A stretch of 64,000 bases of DNA from NCBI RefSeq assembly GCF_947507565.1, contig NC_089176.1, positions 2,852,001-2,916,000 on the forward strand. The letters are read 5' to 3'. This DNA comes from Oscarella lobularis. Its lineage: Eukaryota; Porifera; Homoscleromorpha; Homosclerophorida; Oscarellidae. The position numbers and the translations under genes were made by a program. Positions 23,013 through 33,581 of the stretch are shown here, piece by piece; the first letter of the stretch is position 1, and each line of letters opens with the position of its first letter. Under the pieces are notes generated by a model. That model was not told the DNA's origin, did no database searches, and saw only the letters and a program-made list of their open reading frames with translations.

Positions 23013-24758
23013 ATGTCGGCTCAACAGCAGATGAGATCGTATCTCGACCAGCTCATGGGCACGAATCGAGACGGTAAGTTCCTTTAGAGCGACGAGAAGT
23101 CCGTCGCACACGCTCTCGCATTCGTCGCTCGCCGCCGCGCACTTTCCGGCGCGTGAAGCGTCCACTAGGGCTGAACGAATGTCTTTGTTTTCGAAAGGAA
23201 TGGGGGTTCGGTCGCTAATCGTATAAAAAAACCGAGCTTAGCGTAGGTGAGTTCGTTTCCAGCTAAAAACGGCGGTTCGTAAGTGATGCCGATTTTTATA
23301 AGAGTAGAGGAAGAAACAACTGCCTTTTTGGGGGAATTGTAAGTAGCCCCGCCCACGTAACTATAGATTATCTGTGAAGAGATTGCCGTTTTGCACGCAA
23401 GTTTCTCTCTGGGTCACGTGTGTTAACATTATTAATTCTCGGGGGGTTATTGGCTAATTGGCTTGGGAACGCGCAGGTGCCGTCCAAACGAAGCCAATGA
23501 AGTTTACCGACAAGGAAGTGTGCAAGAATTTCCTCTTGGACATTTGCCTTCACGACATGTTCACAAATACGGTAAACGATTATCTGGATAAATAAAAATG
23601 ATTATATTATATGTGTATTGATTTTGGTGTTGCAGAAAGTCGATGCTGGCACGTGTCCTCTCATGCACTCCGTTGCCATGAGAGATGACTATCAGAAATT
23701 GGCGTCGAAGGACGACGAAGATTATCGAGTCGAGGAGGAAGTGTTGATGAATCTGCGTTCTTTTGTGAAGGAGTGCAATCGAAAGATCGCTCAGGGAAAG
23801 AAACGTCTCGAGGAGAATCCACTGCCGCCGGAACTCCAAGCCAAAGTGAGTGGGATAATATTGGCATAGAGAGTTACGAAAATAATATATCATTTTCTTC
23901 TTAATTAAGGCGGACATGATACATGATGTTGGTGAACAGATTGGGAAGAAGTTGGCAGAAGCGGAAAAACTAGGTTAGTTCTTTTTAGCTATGAGGAAAT
24001 CGTTTCATTACTCCATTACTTGTCTCAGGCGAAGAAGGCAAGGTCGAAGAATCCATGGAACTCTTGCACGAAGTCGAAGATTTGAAATATAAGAAAAGAA
24101 TTGCCGAGGTGAGAATTAACTAGCGTTTAGCCTGGGTTTTGCTTCTACGCGGGGCGTCGTCGCCTGTTTAGGACGACTACAAGTTGTCTCTGCCGCCGTC
24201 CCAGCTCCAGCAGCAGAGACTGCGCGTCTGCGAAGTGTGCGCCGCCTATCTAAGCCTTCACGACAACGATCGTCGTCTTGCAGATCACTTTGGCGGAAAA
24301 CTGCACATGGGCTATGTCCATGTCAGAAACAGAGTAACTGAATTGGAGGTAAGAGCGAGTGCCACTTTATCTGGGACCCCAACCACCATACAGTGTAGTT
24401 TGCGCGTTCATACATGTAGTAGTCTAAGCTGTGTAATAGTATAAGGCATTGGGTAGGGGTCATTGTAAGTAAAACGTATTGCTTTGGCGTGTAGGCAATC
24501 GTGAACGAAAAGCGCGAAAGAGCCAGACTGAAAAGGGATCGGGATAGAGATTCGGATAGAGATTATGACCGTGATCGCGATCGAGACAGAGATCGTGACA
24601 GAGATCGTGACAGAGATCGCGATCGCGATCGCGATCGACACAGACACCGCGATCACCGCGATCGTCGCCGAAGTCGACGATCTCGGTCAAGATCTCGCTC
24701 CAGGTCGCGATCGAGGGAACGGCGACGACACCGACGTCGCGGCAGCGACGACTATTGA
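23013..24758 (+). CDS. LUC7L: LUC7-like U1 snRNP splicing factor
   Basis: A U1 snRNP-associated factor that helps select 5' splice sites. Exon 1 encodes MSAQQQMRSYLDQLMGTNRDG, as in human LUC7L. Further exons give the first zinc finger (VCKNFLLDICLHDMF.., then TCPLMHS), a helical coiled region (GEQIGKKLAEAEKLGEEGK) and the second zinc finger with QQRLRVCEVCAAYLSLHDND followed by RRLADHFGGKLHMGYVHVR. The C-terminus is an RD/RS-rich tail made of repeated Arg-Asp dipeptides (24540-24720) ending in SDDY. Roughly seven exons. It lies head to head with TMF1. Confidence 0.93.
24535..24650 (+). repeat. Arg-Asp-coding GATCGCGATC / GATCGTGACAGA tandem repeat
   Basis: A short-period repeat inside the last LUC7L exon encodes alternating Arg and Asp. 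It contains overlapping GCGATCGC palindromes around 24618-24637. Length variation here would stay in frame because the repeat period is a multiple of six. Confidence 0.8.
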
Positions 24759-24986
24759 AGAAAAAGGAAAAAGGGGAAATTGTGACTGCTGACTGGGACA
24801 GTTTGCATGGTGATCTTTGTTCTTTGTCTGAAGTAACATTGTCCGCTCAGCTGTCTGTATACACACTAAAAAATGTTTTGAACTCGCAAATGGTCCTTCG
24901 TTTCTAATAGCAAGCTTCTGACACTCACTCATTCTCTAAAGTAGAAAAGGATCTAGGATAAGGTCACTTCGGGGTCAAACTGAGCC

Positions 24987-27100
24987 CTAATTCTGACCGT
25001 TTTTTTCGTCTAAAATAAATTTTCTCGTATATGTACTGTCGGCTCGGTTACCTATGTACGCGTTCCACGGTTGGTCGGCGTTTGGGAGAAAGGGCCCGCT
25101 CAGGTTTGCCAACGTTATCAACTCAAACGTCGTTCGAAGATCCGTGTGCTTATATCTTCCGTTGTAGCGAGTAAAGCTCACCCCCGTTTTTGCAATCACC
25201 GCTTCCGGATGCCCGTCGCCGTTCACGTCGGCAACGGACGGCGTTCCCACGGGAACAGGTCGAAACATGCGACAGAGTTTCGGATCGCCGTTCCCACCGT
25301 CGACGGAGACGTCCGTAATAATCCTGATAGGATTCGGATGACTGCCGCTCAAGGCCAAGAGTTCCGCAGTGAAAATGGACTCGTTTGCCTTACAATCAGC
25401 CGAGTCCTTCTGCTCGAGATCTCCCGTTTCATGGGCCTTGTCGACGTCATGACGGCGTGCACGGGGGGATGGGGTTCCCATTAGATTCTTCATTTCGGTA
25501 CCGGACCAGTATCTGCCTCGCGTCCAAAAGAGAAACCAATCGCTTTTCCCCGCTAAGACAATCGGAGAACACATGATGTATTTTCGAGTGCGAAGATACC
25601 ACAACGTGCGCCCGTTGCGCCCGTCGAGAACGTATGTGACGGCGGACGTGAAATTGCTTTGTGCCCAATCACCGACGCCGACTTGAATCATCAAATCGGG
25701 AACGGAGTCGTTGTTAAAAAGACCGGGAGCAGGCGAACTAAGGAAAAAAGTAAAAAAAAGACGAATGACTATTTTCTCTTACGCGTGCGTCTGACTTCCA
25801 CTCAAGCGTCGTTTCCACACGACGTCGCGCGTGCGTCCGTCCAATGCGAAAATCTCGCCTTCAAAATCCATCGCGACGATATCGCGACTCCCGTCGCCGT
25901 TCAAATCGATGAGCACGGGCGGCACCATAACGCCTTTTCGGTGTCCGCGAATCAACTCGTAAAGTGGCACACCGTCGCTCGTCCGACGCCCGTCCTCGCC
26001 CCGACGGCCCCAAACCCACTCGCGACTCGTCGGCGAATTGGCGCACGACGTCGCTCCCAAGCAGGCCAAATCGCCGAGTCGAATCGCCCACAACGATCCG
26101 ACGACCGTTTCCCCGCCCGATCCAAAGAGAATAATCGCGTCTCCGCCGCCGCCGCCGCCGCCGGACGTCGAAAGAACGACCGGTGACATATACGTTTCCT
26201 TACCGTCAGGCATTAGAAATCGTCGCCGATTTATACCCAACCCCGTTCGACCTGACACGACGAACAATTGCCCGGCGTCGCGATTCGTTTCGTGCGGCGA
26301 GAACGCCTGATTGCCGCCGTTCGCCACGACAAGATCGGCCACGCCGTCGCCGTCCAAATCGTCGACTGCAGCCGGCGTGTAGACGTTCCACGACGAATTG
26401 ACGAGAGTCGCGTCGCCGTGCCAGAAAATGTCGCCCGTTCGCGCGTTCACTGCGAAGAAGACGCCCATTCGACCGGCGACGACGCATTCGCTTGCGCCGT
26501 CGCCGTCGATGTCGACGCCGTCGCAATTCAGGGCGAATATTTCGGAATATGACGGCGTGAACCAGAGCAGCGTTCCGTTTGCGCCGTCCCACGCCGCTAC
26601 GCCGCCGCCGCATAATTCGAATGTCGATTTGCCGCCGGATATGACGTCGTCGACGCATTTCCGATACGGTTCCAAACTGTCTAATCCGAGCGATGAAAAG
26701 GCCGTGTTCGCTGACTGAGATGCGTAGCCGGTGATGACGTCCAGTATGCCGTCGTCGTTGACGTCGATTAAACGAATAGCGGACTCGGTGCTGAAATTCG
26801 ACTTCGTCATTTCCCAGTGTAGAAAGCGAAAGGGTGCGGCGCGCGATGGAGACGGGGAGGGCGAGGGGTGTGTCTGCCGACAAGGGGGCTTCGTGCAGGG
26901 CAGCAGATAGAGGAGAACGATTAGACAGAGAACGGTTGCGACGAGCGAACCGACGAAAATCGCCCATCGCAAGCGCGAATCGCATTTTCCCTTTGCGGAC
27001 GTCGCGGGCGCGAGTCGACTAGGGCGTTTCGCTTTCGCTGTCGATTGCGACGTCGATTTGAGAAGCTCTTCTCTGTCGTGAGATTTGTCTGCTCGCTCGG

Positions 27101-27131
<31 letters not shown>

Positions 27132-27233
27132 GACGACGACTTTGTCGAATGCTCGCATTTCGAGTCCTTCTCGATCGATTCCCGATAGGAGCTTTGCACG
27201 ACCGTTTCCGATTCTAGTCGTCGCGTTGCCCAT
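24987..27233 (-). CDS. FAM234: FAM234-type single-pass membrane protein with FG-GAP repeats
   Basis: Two exons, about 27233-25782 and 25741-24987, are joined by a 40-bp intron with a pyrimidine-rich acceptor. The ATG at 27233 is preferred because upstream codons lack a supporting context. After a basic, Asp/Ser-rich cytoplasmic tail comes one membrane segment (LRWAIFVGSLVATVLCLIVL), indicating type II topology. The extracellular part holds FG-GAP-like calcium-binding loops: DVNDDGILDV, DIDGDGASECVV, DLDGDGVADLVVANG, DLNGDGSRDIV and DVNGDGHPEAV. This pattern matches the FAM234A/B (ITFG3) family, whose function is poorly known. A beta-propeller is expected. FAM234A versus B cannot be decided. 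Confidence 0.8.
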
Positions 27234-28306
27234 TAGGTTCGACGAGTGGAAATCAAAATCGAAGAGATGTGGCCACCTGCGCAATGAGCTCACTCGCGCT
27301 AAAGATTTCCTTCAGCTGCATAGTCCTGAAAAGACGCAACTAGACCTAGAAACTTCGTAAATCGAGGCAGATTTCCTTCTAGATCAATTTTCGCTGTTAC
27401 TGGTTTAGAACGACGCACTAAAATGACACTCTTTTTGGCATGAAACCCACATTCAAAGTTGTTGACGACTTCATATACCGAAAAGAGTCGCGAAACAGCC
27501 CTTACTACACTAAGAACTAAGTCTGAAGTAGATTCGTGGCACTCCATGCCCGACGCGATGAATAGAAACTCACGTTTTATACTTACAGGTATGCGTCCGT
27601 CGTGTAGGGTACCACCGTACCGCAGTTACCTTAGAATTGAAAAGCCTTTGGGCCCGGCACGGTGCTGAGTTTACTAGCAGTAGCAGGACAGCCTGCCTCT
27701 TTGAATCACTTTCAAATTCAAGTTGACTAGCACCTGCTCCGCATAGCCTGAGGCTAATCATGACTATTTTTATAACGTCGCCCTGTGCGTCGACGACGTC
27801 GTCACGTATACCCACGTCGAGCCAATTAGCTGCATTAAATACTGAAATTGCCCCGGTATAAGCTTCAGCAAAACTTGCATATACCCCCACCAGCGTAATC
27901 CGTTGTGAGTTTGTACGACAGTCGACAGATGCCGTATGAACTGACAGACACTCGGCGTACAATTGACGCGGTATACATGTGATAGAATACTCCATGTAAC
28001 AAATATTATTAATTTATTTGTTGTGGTCACCTAGCTGCAAAAAAGCACTGGCAACAGTGAGAGAGTAGTTGGAAGTTAGTAGTATACCAAAGAGCGAGGA
28101 AGTTGTTGTGTGTACTGCCAGCGAAAGAGGATCACCAATAATGTTTTTCGTCGTCCTTTTTGTAGCACGTGCCCACGTTCACACACGTACTGTTACGCTA
28201 TGTATAGCCTACTGTGACGTAGTCACGCTCTAAAGCATCTGATGACGTAGTCACGCAAAACAGAAATCATAACGCTGTGCAGCAGACGACCGGACCGGAC
28301 ATACAG
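27234..28306. other. Intergenic region with weak coding hints only
   Basis: Between FAM234 and the sulfur transporter. One minus-strand frame (see 27570-27995) and a second at 27299-27547 are open and of ordinary composition, but no family is recognised. A good donor (CCTGTAAGT) lies near 27585 on the minus strand without a convincing partner exon. Confidence 0.4.
27570..27995 (-). CDS. Hypothetical protein, possibly one exon of a gene (141 aa frame)
   Basis: An ATG-initiated frame of 141 codons on the minus strand with normal amino acid balance (for example LVGVYASFAEAYTGAISVF). Upstream, a pyrimidine-rich CTTTTTTGCAG resembles an acceptor. A GTAAGT donor lies near its end, so the true protein may differ. 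No domain or family is recognised and it may be non-coding. Confidence 0.22.
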   Translation of the reverse strand: MEYSITCIPRQLYAECLSVHTASVDCRTNSQRITLVGVYASFAEAYTGAISVFNAANWLDVGIRDDVVDAQGDVIKIVMISLRLCGAGASQLEFESDSKRQAVLLLLVNSAPCRAQRLFNSKVTAVRWYPTRRTHTCKYKT

Positions 28307-30062
28307 ATGACTAATAGGCGGCTTCGAGCGAGGGATCTCATTCCCACATCCCCAATGGCTTTGGAGAAGTCTTCGAATGGCTCCGCTACTACTGCAGACT
28401 CACCCTGCGAAACGTCCACCAAGTCGAAACTCACCTGGTCCGCCGCCGGTGCGGCGATCAGCGCCGGGCTCATCTTCGGTTGGTTCGTGCAAAAGTCGAA
28501 CGTCTACATACCAGACGTCATCTTTCGTCAAATGAAAATGGAGCAATTCACAATGATGAAAATCTTCCTGAGTGCGACAGCCACGGGCCAGGTCGATAAG
28601 AAAGAATATGCCATCGTTGTTTATCTATAATGCTTTTGAATGTGCAGATATGGCTCACACTCGTGTCTCTCCTCAAGAGAAACAGATATGACGAAGCCGT
28701 CAACGCTTTCACCACTTGCCCGTCGAAGGGTTTCCTTTCGATCAGTCTCGGCGCAATCATTCTCGGCTCGGGAATGGCTGTTTGCGGTGCTTGCCCGGGA
28801 ACGGTCACGGTTCAGATTGGCACCGGGTGAGTGACACTACCTTGTCTGCGGACGTTGGAGGAGTGCCAGGGGAGGGGGGAGGAGAGGGGAGGGAGAGTAT
28901 ACGATTCATTCACTTAGACTTGGCCTCCCGCAACTATTTAGATTGCACTACGCGGGTGTTGTTCTTGCCGGCGGCTTTGTCGGCGTCCTTCTTTACATCA
29001 TTCTCGAGCCATTTCTGTCCTATAAACTAGACCCGATTGGTGAGACATGAGATACCAAAGAGCGCAGCTAGACGCGCCTAATGTTTTTTTCGTTTTTCAG
29101 GACGTCTCGGCAAACAAAAACAGAATTTGACAACTTGGTTCGACGTTCCTGTGTGGAAACTTGCCTTTCCCATATCACTTTGCCTCATCGCTATTGTCGT
29201 CGTTCTCGAAATTTTTCTACCGTACAAACATGACGTAAGAGCCTCGTTTTAGCCCCTCTATCGAATTCGTTTATACGACCCTAATTTCAGTACCCTTATC
29301 CTCAATCGTATTGTAAGTCTACCAGCAACTGCACGACGTCCGAGTACGTTCAAACCATCCGCGTCTTGTCGGACCCCACGTGGCCACCATACGTGAGCGG
29401 AATCGCCGTTGGAAGCATTCAACTCATCATCGTCGCAGCGATGAAAGTACTTAAAAAAGAAAAGAGAGTTATTTGGGGCGATATAGTAACCTTTTCCTTT
29501 CTCTCTCTCTCTAAAGGACACCATGGGATCGTCAACGGGATGGACGTCTCTCATTGCCGGTCTTATCTACGTCACTATCCCCAAAATCGCCCGAAAATCA
29601 AGTTAGCATCACGCCCGTGCCCTTGCTCATCTTCCTCATTCTCTCTCGCTCTTTCGCAGCCTATATAATGAATAGCAAGGACGGACTCGCCAACGTATGG
29701 CAGATCTTCTTCTACATGGGCGCAATCGTCGCGGCAGCGTTCGCCGCACTCAGCTCTAACCTACTCATCAATCCCAGCCCGCCAATTGAAAGCTTTAACC
29801 CCGTCCGTAAACTGTAACTAAACTCTACCTCTTTAAATGTCTCTTTTCGGAATAGGTTCGTTCTTTCTTCGGCGGCGTAATGATTCTCTTCGGTTCGCGT
29901 CTCGCCAGCGGCTGCACGAGCGGTCACGGCATATCGGGTCTCGCCCTGCTCAACACCATGTCCTTCGTCGCCGTTCCGTTCATGTTCGTCGGTGGAATAT
30001 TTACTGCGTTCGCCATGGACGGCTTTCATTACCACGGTAACTATTTCAGCGTGCCAAACTAA
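28307..30062 (+). CDS. YeeE/YedE (TsuA-like) sulfur-compound transporter, about six exons
   Basis: A polytopic membrane protein related to bacterial thiosulfate transporters (Sulf_transp family). The signature cysteine loops are present: GMAVCGACPGTVTVQIGTG in exon 2 and GSRLASGCTSGHGISGLALL in the last exon, where family members pass thiosulfate along conserved Cys residues. Hydrophobic helices flank both. About nine or ten membrane segments are seen across the exons, including FPISLCLIAIVVVLEIFLPY and ANVWQIFFYMGAIVAAAF. The N-terminal 45 residues are hydrophilic, so the start is uncertain between 28307 and a later Met. Introns of 60-110 bp show a eukaryotic gene. Substrate is inferred from the family. 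Rare in animals as far as I know. Confidence 0.85.
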
Positions 30063-30202
30063 GTTCCTTCCCTTCGTTTCTTCTTTCGTGTACTTTTCCC
30101 CCATCGTATCAATAAATAATAACTTTAGTATCCAGTGCAAAGAATTTATAAACGATTTTAATTAAACAATTCCGCACAGCGGCGTGAATAGTACTCACTC
30201 AC

Positions 30203-32857
30203 TCACTCGACGTCGCTCGTCGCTATGGTTTCCGATATCACCGACGGCCGTTTTTTCGACGATGCCGAAACGTCGTCGACGGTCGTTCCCTTTCGCTTCT
30301 TTGACGTCGTGGCGGCGGCTGCGACGCATCGCTTCGGTCCGTGTCGCATGACGACGGCTCGGAGATCCGGATCGGCTTCGCATTGGCGTTTCAGTCGACC
30401 GGACGCGTGCAAGCGCTTGAGAAAGGTTTCGATGAACGGCTGATAGTCGTGCGTTTGCCGACTCGTGTCAATCTTATAGGTAAAAATGCTCAATACATGT
30501 GTGCAGTGCGTTCGTGTGTGTGTAGAATATCTACTACAGTGGCGTAGCGATGCGTGCTATACGCCACAGCGTAGTACATATCTACGAAATTTACCTGATA
30601 TCGTCTATGCTTCGCCGTTTCTTCTTTGACCGCTTCTGCATCTGCGATGCACTTCTGGTTTATTGCCAACAGTCGGTCGCACAAGAGCTGCATACAAGAT
30701 AAAGAAGATTTCGGTAGTCTATGCAAAGTGGGATGCATCATTGCAATTGTGCGAGTGACGGGCTCTATTCTAAGGAAGAGGCTCTGCGTGTACTTTCTAT
30801 CTTACCCTCGTATCGTCGTTCACGAACGTCCGAATCCACGCAAATAAATCGGCCGGTTCACAGGCGCAGCGCCGTTGCTCCGACGCGCCGTCGTCGCCGA
30901 CAGCCGGCTCTTCAGACGAACACTGACCGTTTTGCTGTCTCTCTCCGCTCAAGACAAGACCGTCGCTTTGAGACGTGCACTCGTCATCATGAGGACTATC
31001 GCTGCAAGACGCCGCCGCCGCCACCGCCGCCGCCGCTTCATCGTCGCAACGATTTCCATTGGGAGTTGACTTCTCTTCTCCGGAATTTAGCATCTTCAAT
31101 AGTGGAGTCACTGTGGTGTGAGCGACTGCCGTTTCCGCCGGAGAAGAGCTCGATTTCAACCCGTCCGCCTCGGCTCCGACGCAGCAGGCCAGCAGGTGAG
31201 GAAACTCGGCGGGATGATGCCGTTCAAGGAAGCGACAGACGCGAACTCCGAATCTTGACGTCGTCGACGCGCAGTCATCGCCGTCTTCATCGCCGTCGAT
31301 GCCCTTGTAAGGATAACAGGCCAAACGCTGCGAGTTTTATATAGAGAAAGCGAACGATAAAATAGAGATACACCTACTTCTTTAACTTGGTCAGCTAATT
31401 GACTTCTGCTGGCACACACACACACACATATAAAATGCACTATAGTAGGACTTATAAGTGTTCTCGCCTTTCAAGCTCTGCGCTCTCTATTCGTGATTTG
31501 ACCGCCGAGAGTTTCTCTTGCCTGACGGCGAGCAAATTGAACAGCTCTCCCCTTTGACAAGAAAGAGCAGAGCAATGTTTAAATTAATCTAGCACGGACA
31601 CACCTAGGCTAGGTTCCAACGTTTGAAGGTTTCAAAGAAAAAAAAATACATTGCTATGGATAGGTAATGCTCACCCTTTTTCTTTTTCCCATCGTTTTGC
31701 TATCACCTCTCGAAACGTCGACACCCACGAATCGCCCTCTCCAACCGGTCCTACATAACGACTCAACTCATTCCATTTCAGAGTGGTCAAATGTACCGTG
31801 ATCGACGGGATGCCGCTTTAGACCGTCCAGTTCCCAAAGTCGCCCGCCAATGGGAACGTAACTAGAAAAGTGAAAGACGGGCGCTTGAGAGCGCCATTGC
31901 GTTCGGCTACTGGACGTCGGGACAATAGTGTCACCACTAGGATAGCAGGGTCTAAAAACAAATTCAATAATTAGAGCCCATGTAAAGTGTTCAGTAAAAA
32001 ATCCTCACCCAGAAAATGTATTATGTATGAGCTTTAGTTGCGGTAAATTGGCAATAGCATAACCCTTTGACTAAAGAAAGAGAGCAGTCAGTTCTCATAT
32101 TGCATTAATTAATGAGCATAGAATGATACCTCGGGGTCATAACCATAGGTGAATTCCTTCAGATGAGTCAAAACGTCGCCTATGTCTATTCCAGGCGTGT
32201 TTAGTAGGACAGACAGCAGTGCAAAAGTGGCGCACGAATTGGGAATAATCTACAGGTGAAAACCATCGCAGGTGACGCTTCAATTAATTAATTGATTAAT
32301 TAATTAATTAAAACGAATTATTCGCACCTGTAGAGGGAAGAACATGTCATTTGCAATTTGTTTAGAATCGTCGTTGTCGGACGACGACGACGACGGCGGC
32401 GGCGGCGGCACCCGATCCGCTTCCGACGTGGACGGCTGTCGGGATCGGCGTCGACTTCCGTGCGATTGCGCCTGCTCTTCGCCTGTGGCGGCCCAATTGA
32501 AAAGAAAGATGAATCCGTAGACGGGCCTACGCGACGAAACGGCGTGCGAGTGCGCGAACGAGCGCGGCGGAGTGAACGCGCGCGGGCTTACCCGTCGATT
32601 TCGTGGTGGATGTCGTAGACTTCTTCCACTTCGACGCCCGTCACTCCTAGAGGGTTCGCTCTCACGTTTATGTGACGATCGACGAGGGTTCGGTTTACCA
32701 AAGGCTTTTAGGAGGAGAGTGAAGATTCCTGCGCGTTTAGGTAGCGGTTACGGGCAGTCTTTCCTTTTTTTTCCGGCCCCCACGGGGGAACCGGCTCTTT
32801 ACCGAGCGCCTATTACTTACCTGGATCACTTTCCAGTTCTCTCCATCCGTTGTTCAT
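30203..32857 (-). CDS. BAP1: BAP1 / Calypso nuclear deubiquitinase (UCH family)
   Basis: Catalytic subunit of the PR-DUB complex, which removes ubiquitin from histone H2A. Exon 1 encodes [13 protein letters not shown] (human MNKGWLELESDPG). Next come [23 protein letters not shown] and [13 protein letters not shown], then the catalytic Cys in [33 protein letters not shown] follows, and the catalytic His in [20 protein letters not shown] with its downstream Asp. A low-complexity middle (about 30797-31324) is followed by a helical segment and the ULD end [20 protein letters not shown], then a basic tail with KKRK. An insertion with a Pro/Ser run separates the FNWA motif from the active Cys. About ten exons. 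Confidence 0.92.
30522..30585. repeat. Imperfect inverted repeat in a BAP1 intron
   Basis: Left arm 30522-30546 and right arm 30557-30585 share the complementary blocks GTAG..ATCTACTAC and GTGGCGTA with a few gaps. It could form a stem-loop in the penultimate intron of the BAP1 transcript. Significance is unclear. Confidence 0.45.
32281..32312. repeat. TTAATTAA-rich AT repeat in a BAP1 intron
   Basis: A run of about 30 bases built from AATT/TTAA units lies in an intron of BAP1. It is a simple AT microsatellite. Confidence 0.7.
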
Positions 32858-33009
32858 GACGAAGACCGAAACGAATCGGCTTCTCGCTAAGGGCAAAGGC
32901 CAAAGCCCTCTTTGTTTTCGTCCGAGATAATGTCCCGGAAGCATCACGTGCCAAACATATTTACTGTGGTAGTAAATGGTTGTAAATGGTTTACTTATTA
33001 TTTTTTTAT

Positions 33010-33531
33010 TTACACATCTTTCCGGTTGTAGTTTCGTATTGATTTCTGCCTCTGATTTGTACCAGATAGCGTCCTCCGTGAGCGTCTAGCCGTAGCCACT
33101 GCAGTAGTACCTCTTTGCTCGATTCTCATTGATTGACCTCCAACGGTTAGATCATGCGATTTCCCGTCTACTCTCCGAATATCCCCTTTAGCAGAACGCG
33201 GAGTAAACGCGTTCACCTGCTGTTCTCCCGTCTCTAATAGTCTCCAAACTTCGCGCAGTGAAGATCGCTCGCCCTCGTCCTGAGAGCTGCTAAACTGCAC
33301 AGGCGGTAACGGATCTGGCCGAGCCGGAGCGGCCACCGAAATCTCAGGAGGACTCATTTCGTCGTCATCTCCGTCGGAAGAAAAAGAAGAAGAGGATACA
33401 GAAACGATTTCCTCCTCGGGATGAATGCGAGGACTCGTTCTTGACGGCAGTTGGGCAAACTGCAGCTCTCGCTTAGTGAGCTCGTACTGAAGATCTTCCA
33501 GGGCGTTTAATTGGGAAGAAAATTGATCGGA

Positions 33532-33581
<50 letters not shown>

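Noticed and set aside
24535-24650. Repeat array resembling a CRISPR or satellite
   Set aside because: It is an in-frame Arg-Asp coding repeat within the LUC7L tail, without spacers.
15058-30062. A sulfur-metabolism gene cluster (methylthioribose kinase, transporter)
   Set aside because: The genes are separated by unrelated housekeeping genes on different strands; linkage is probably accidental.
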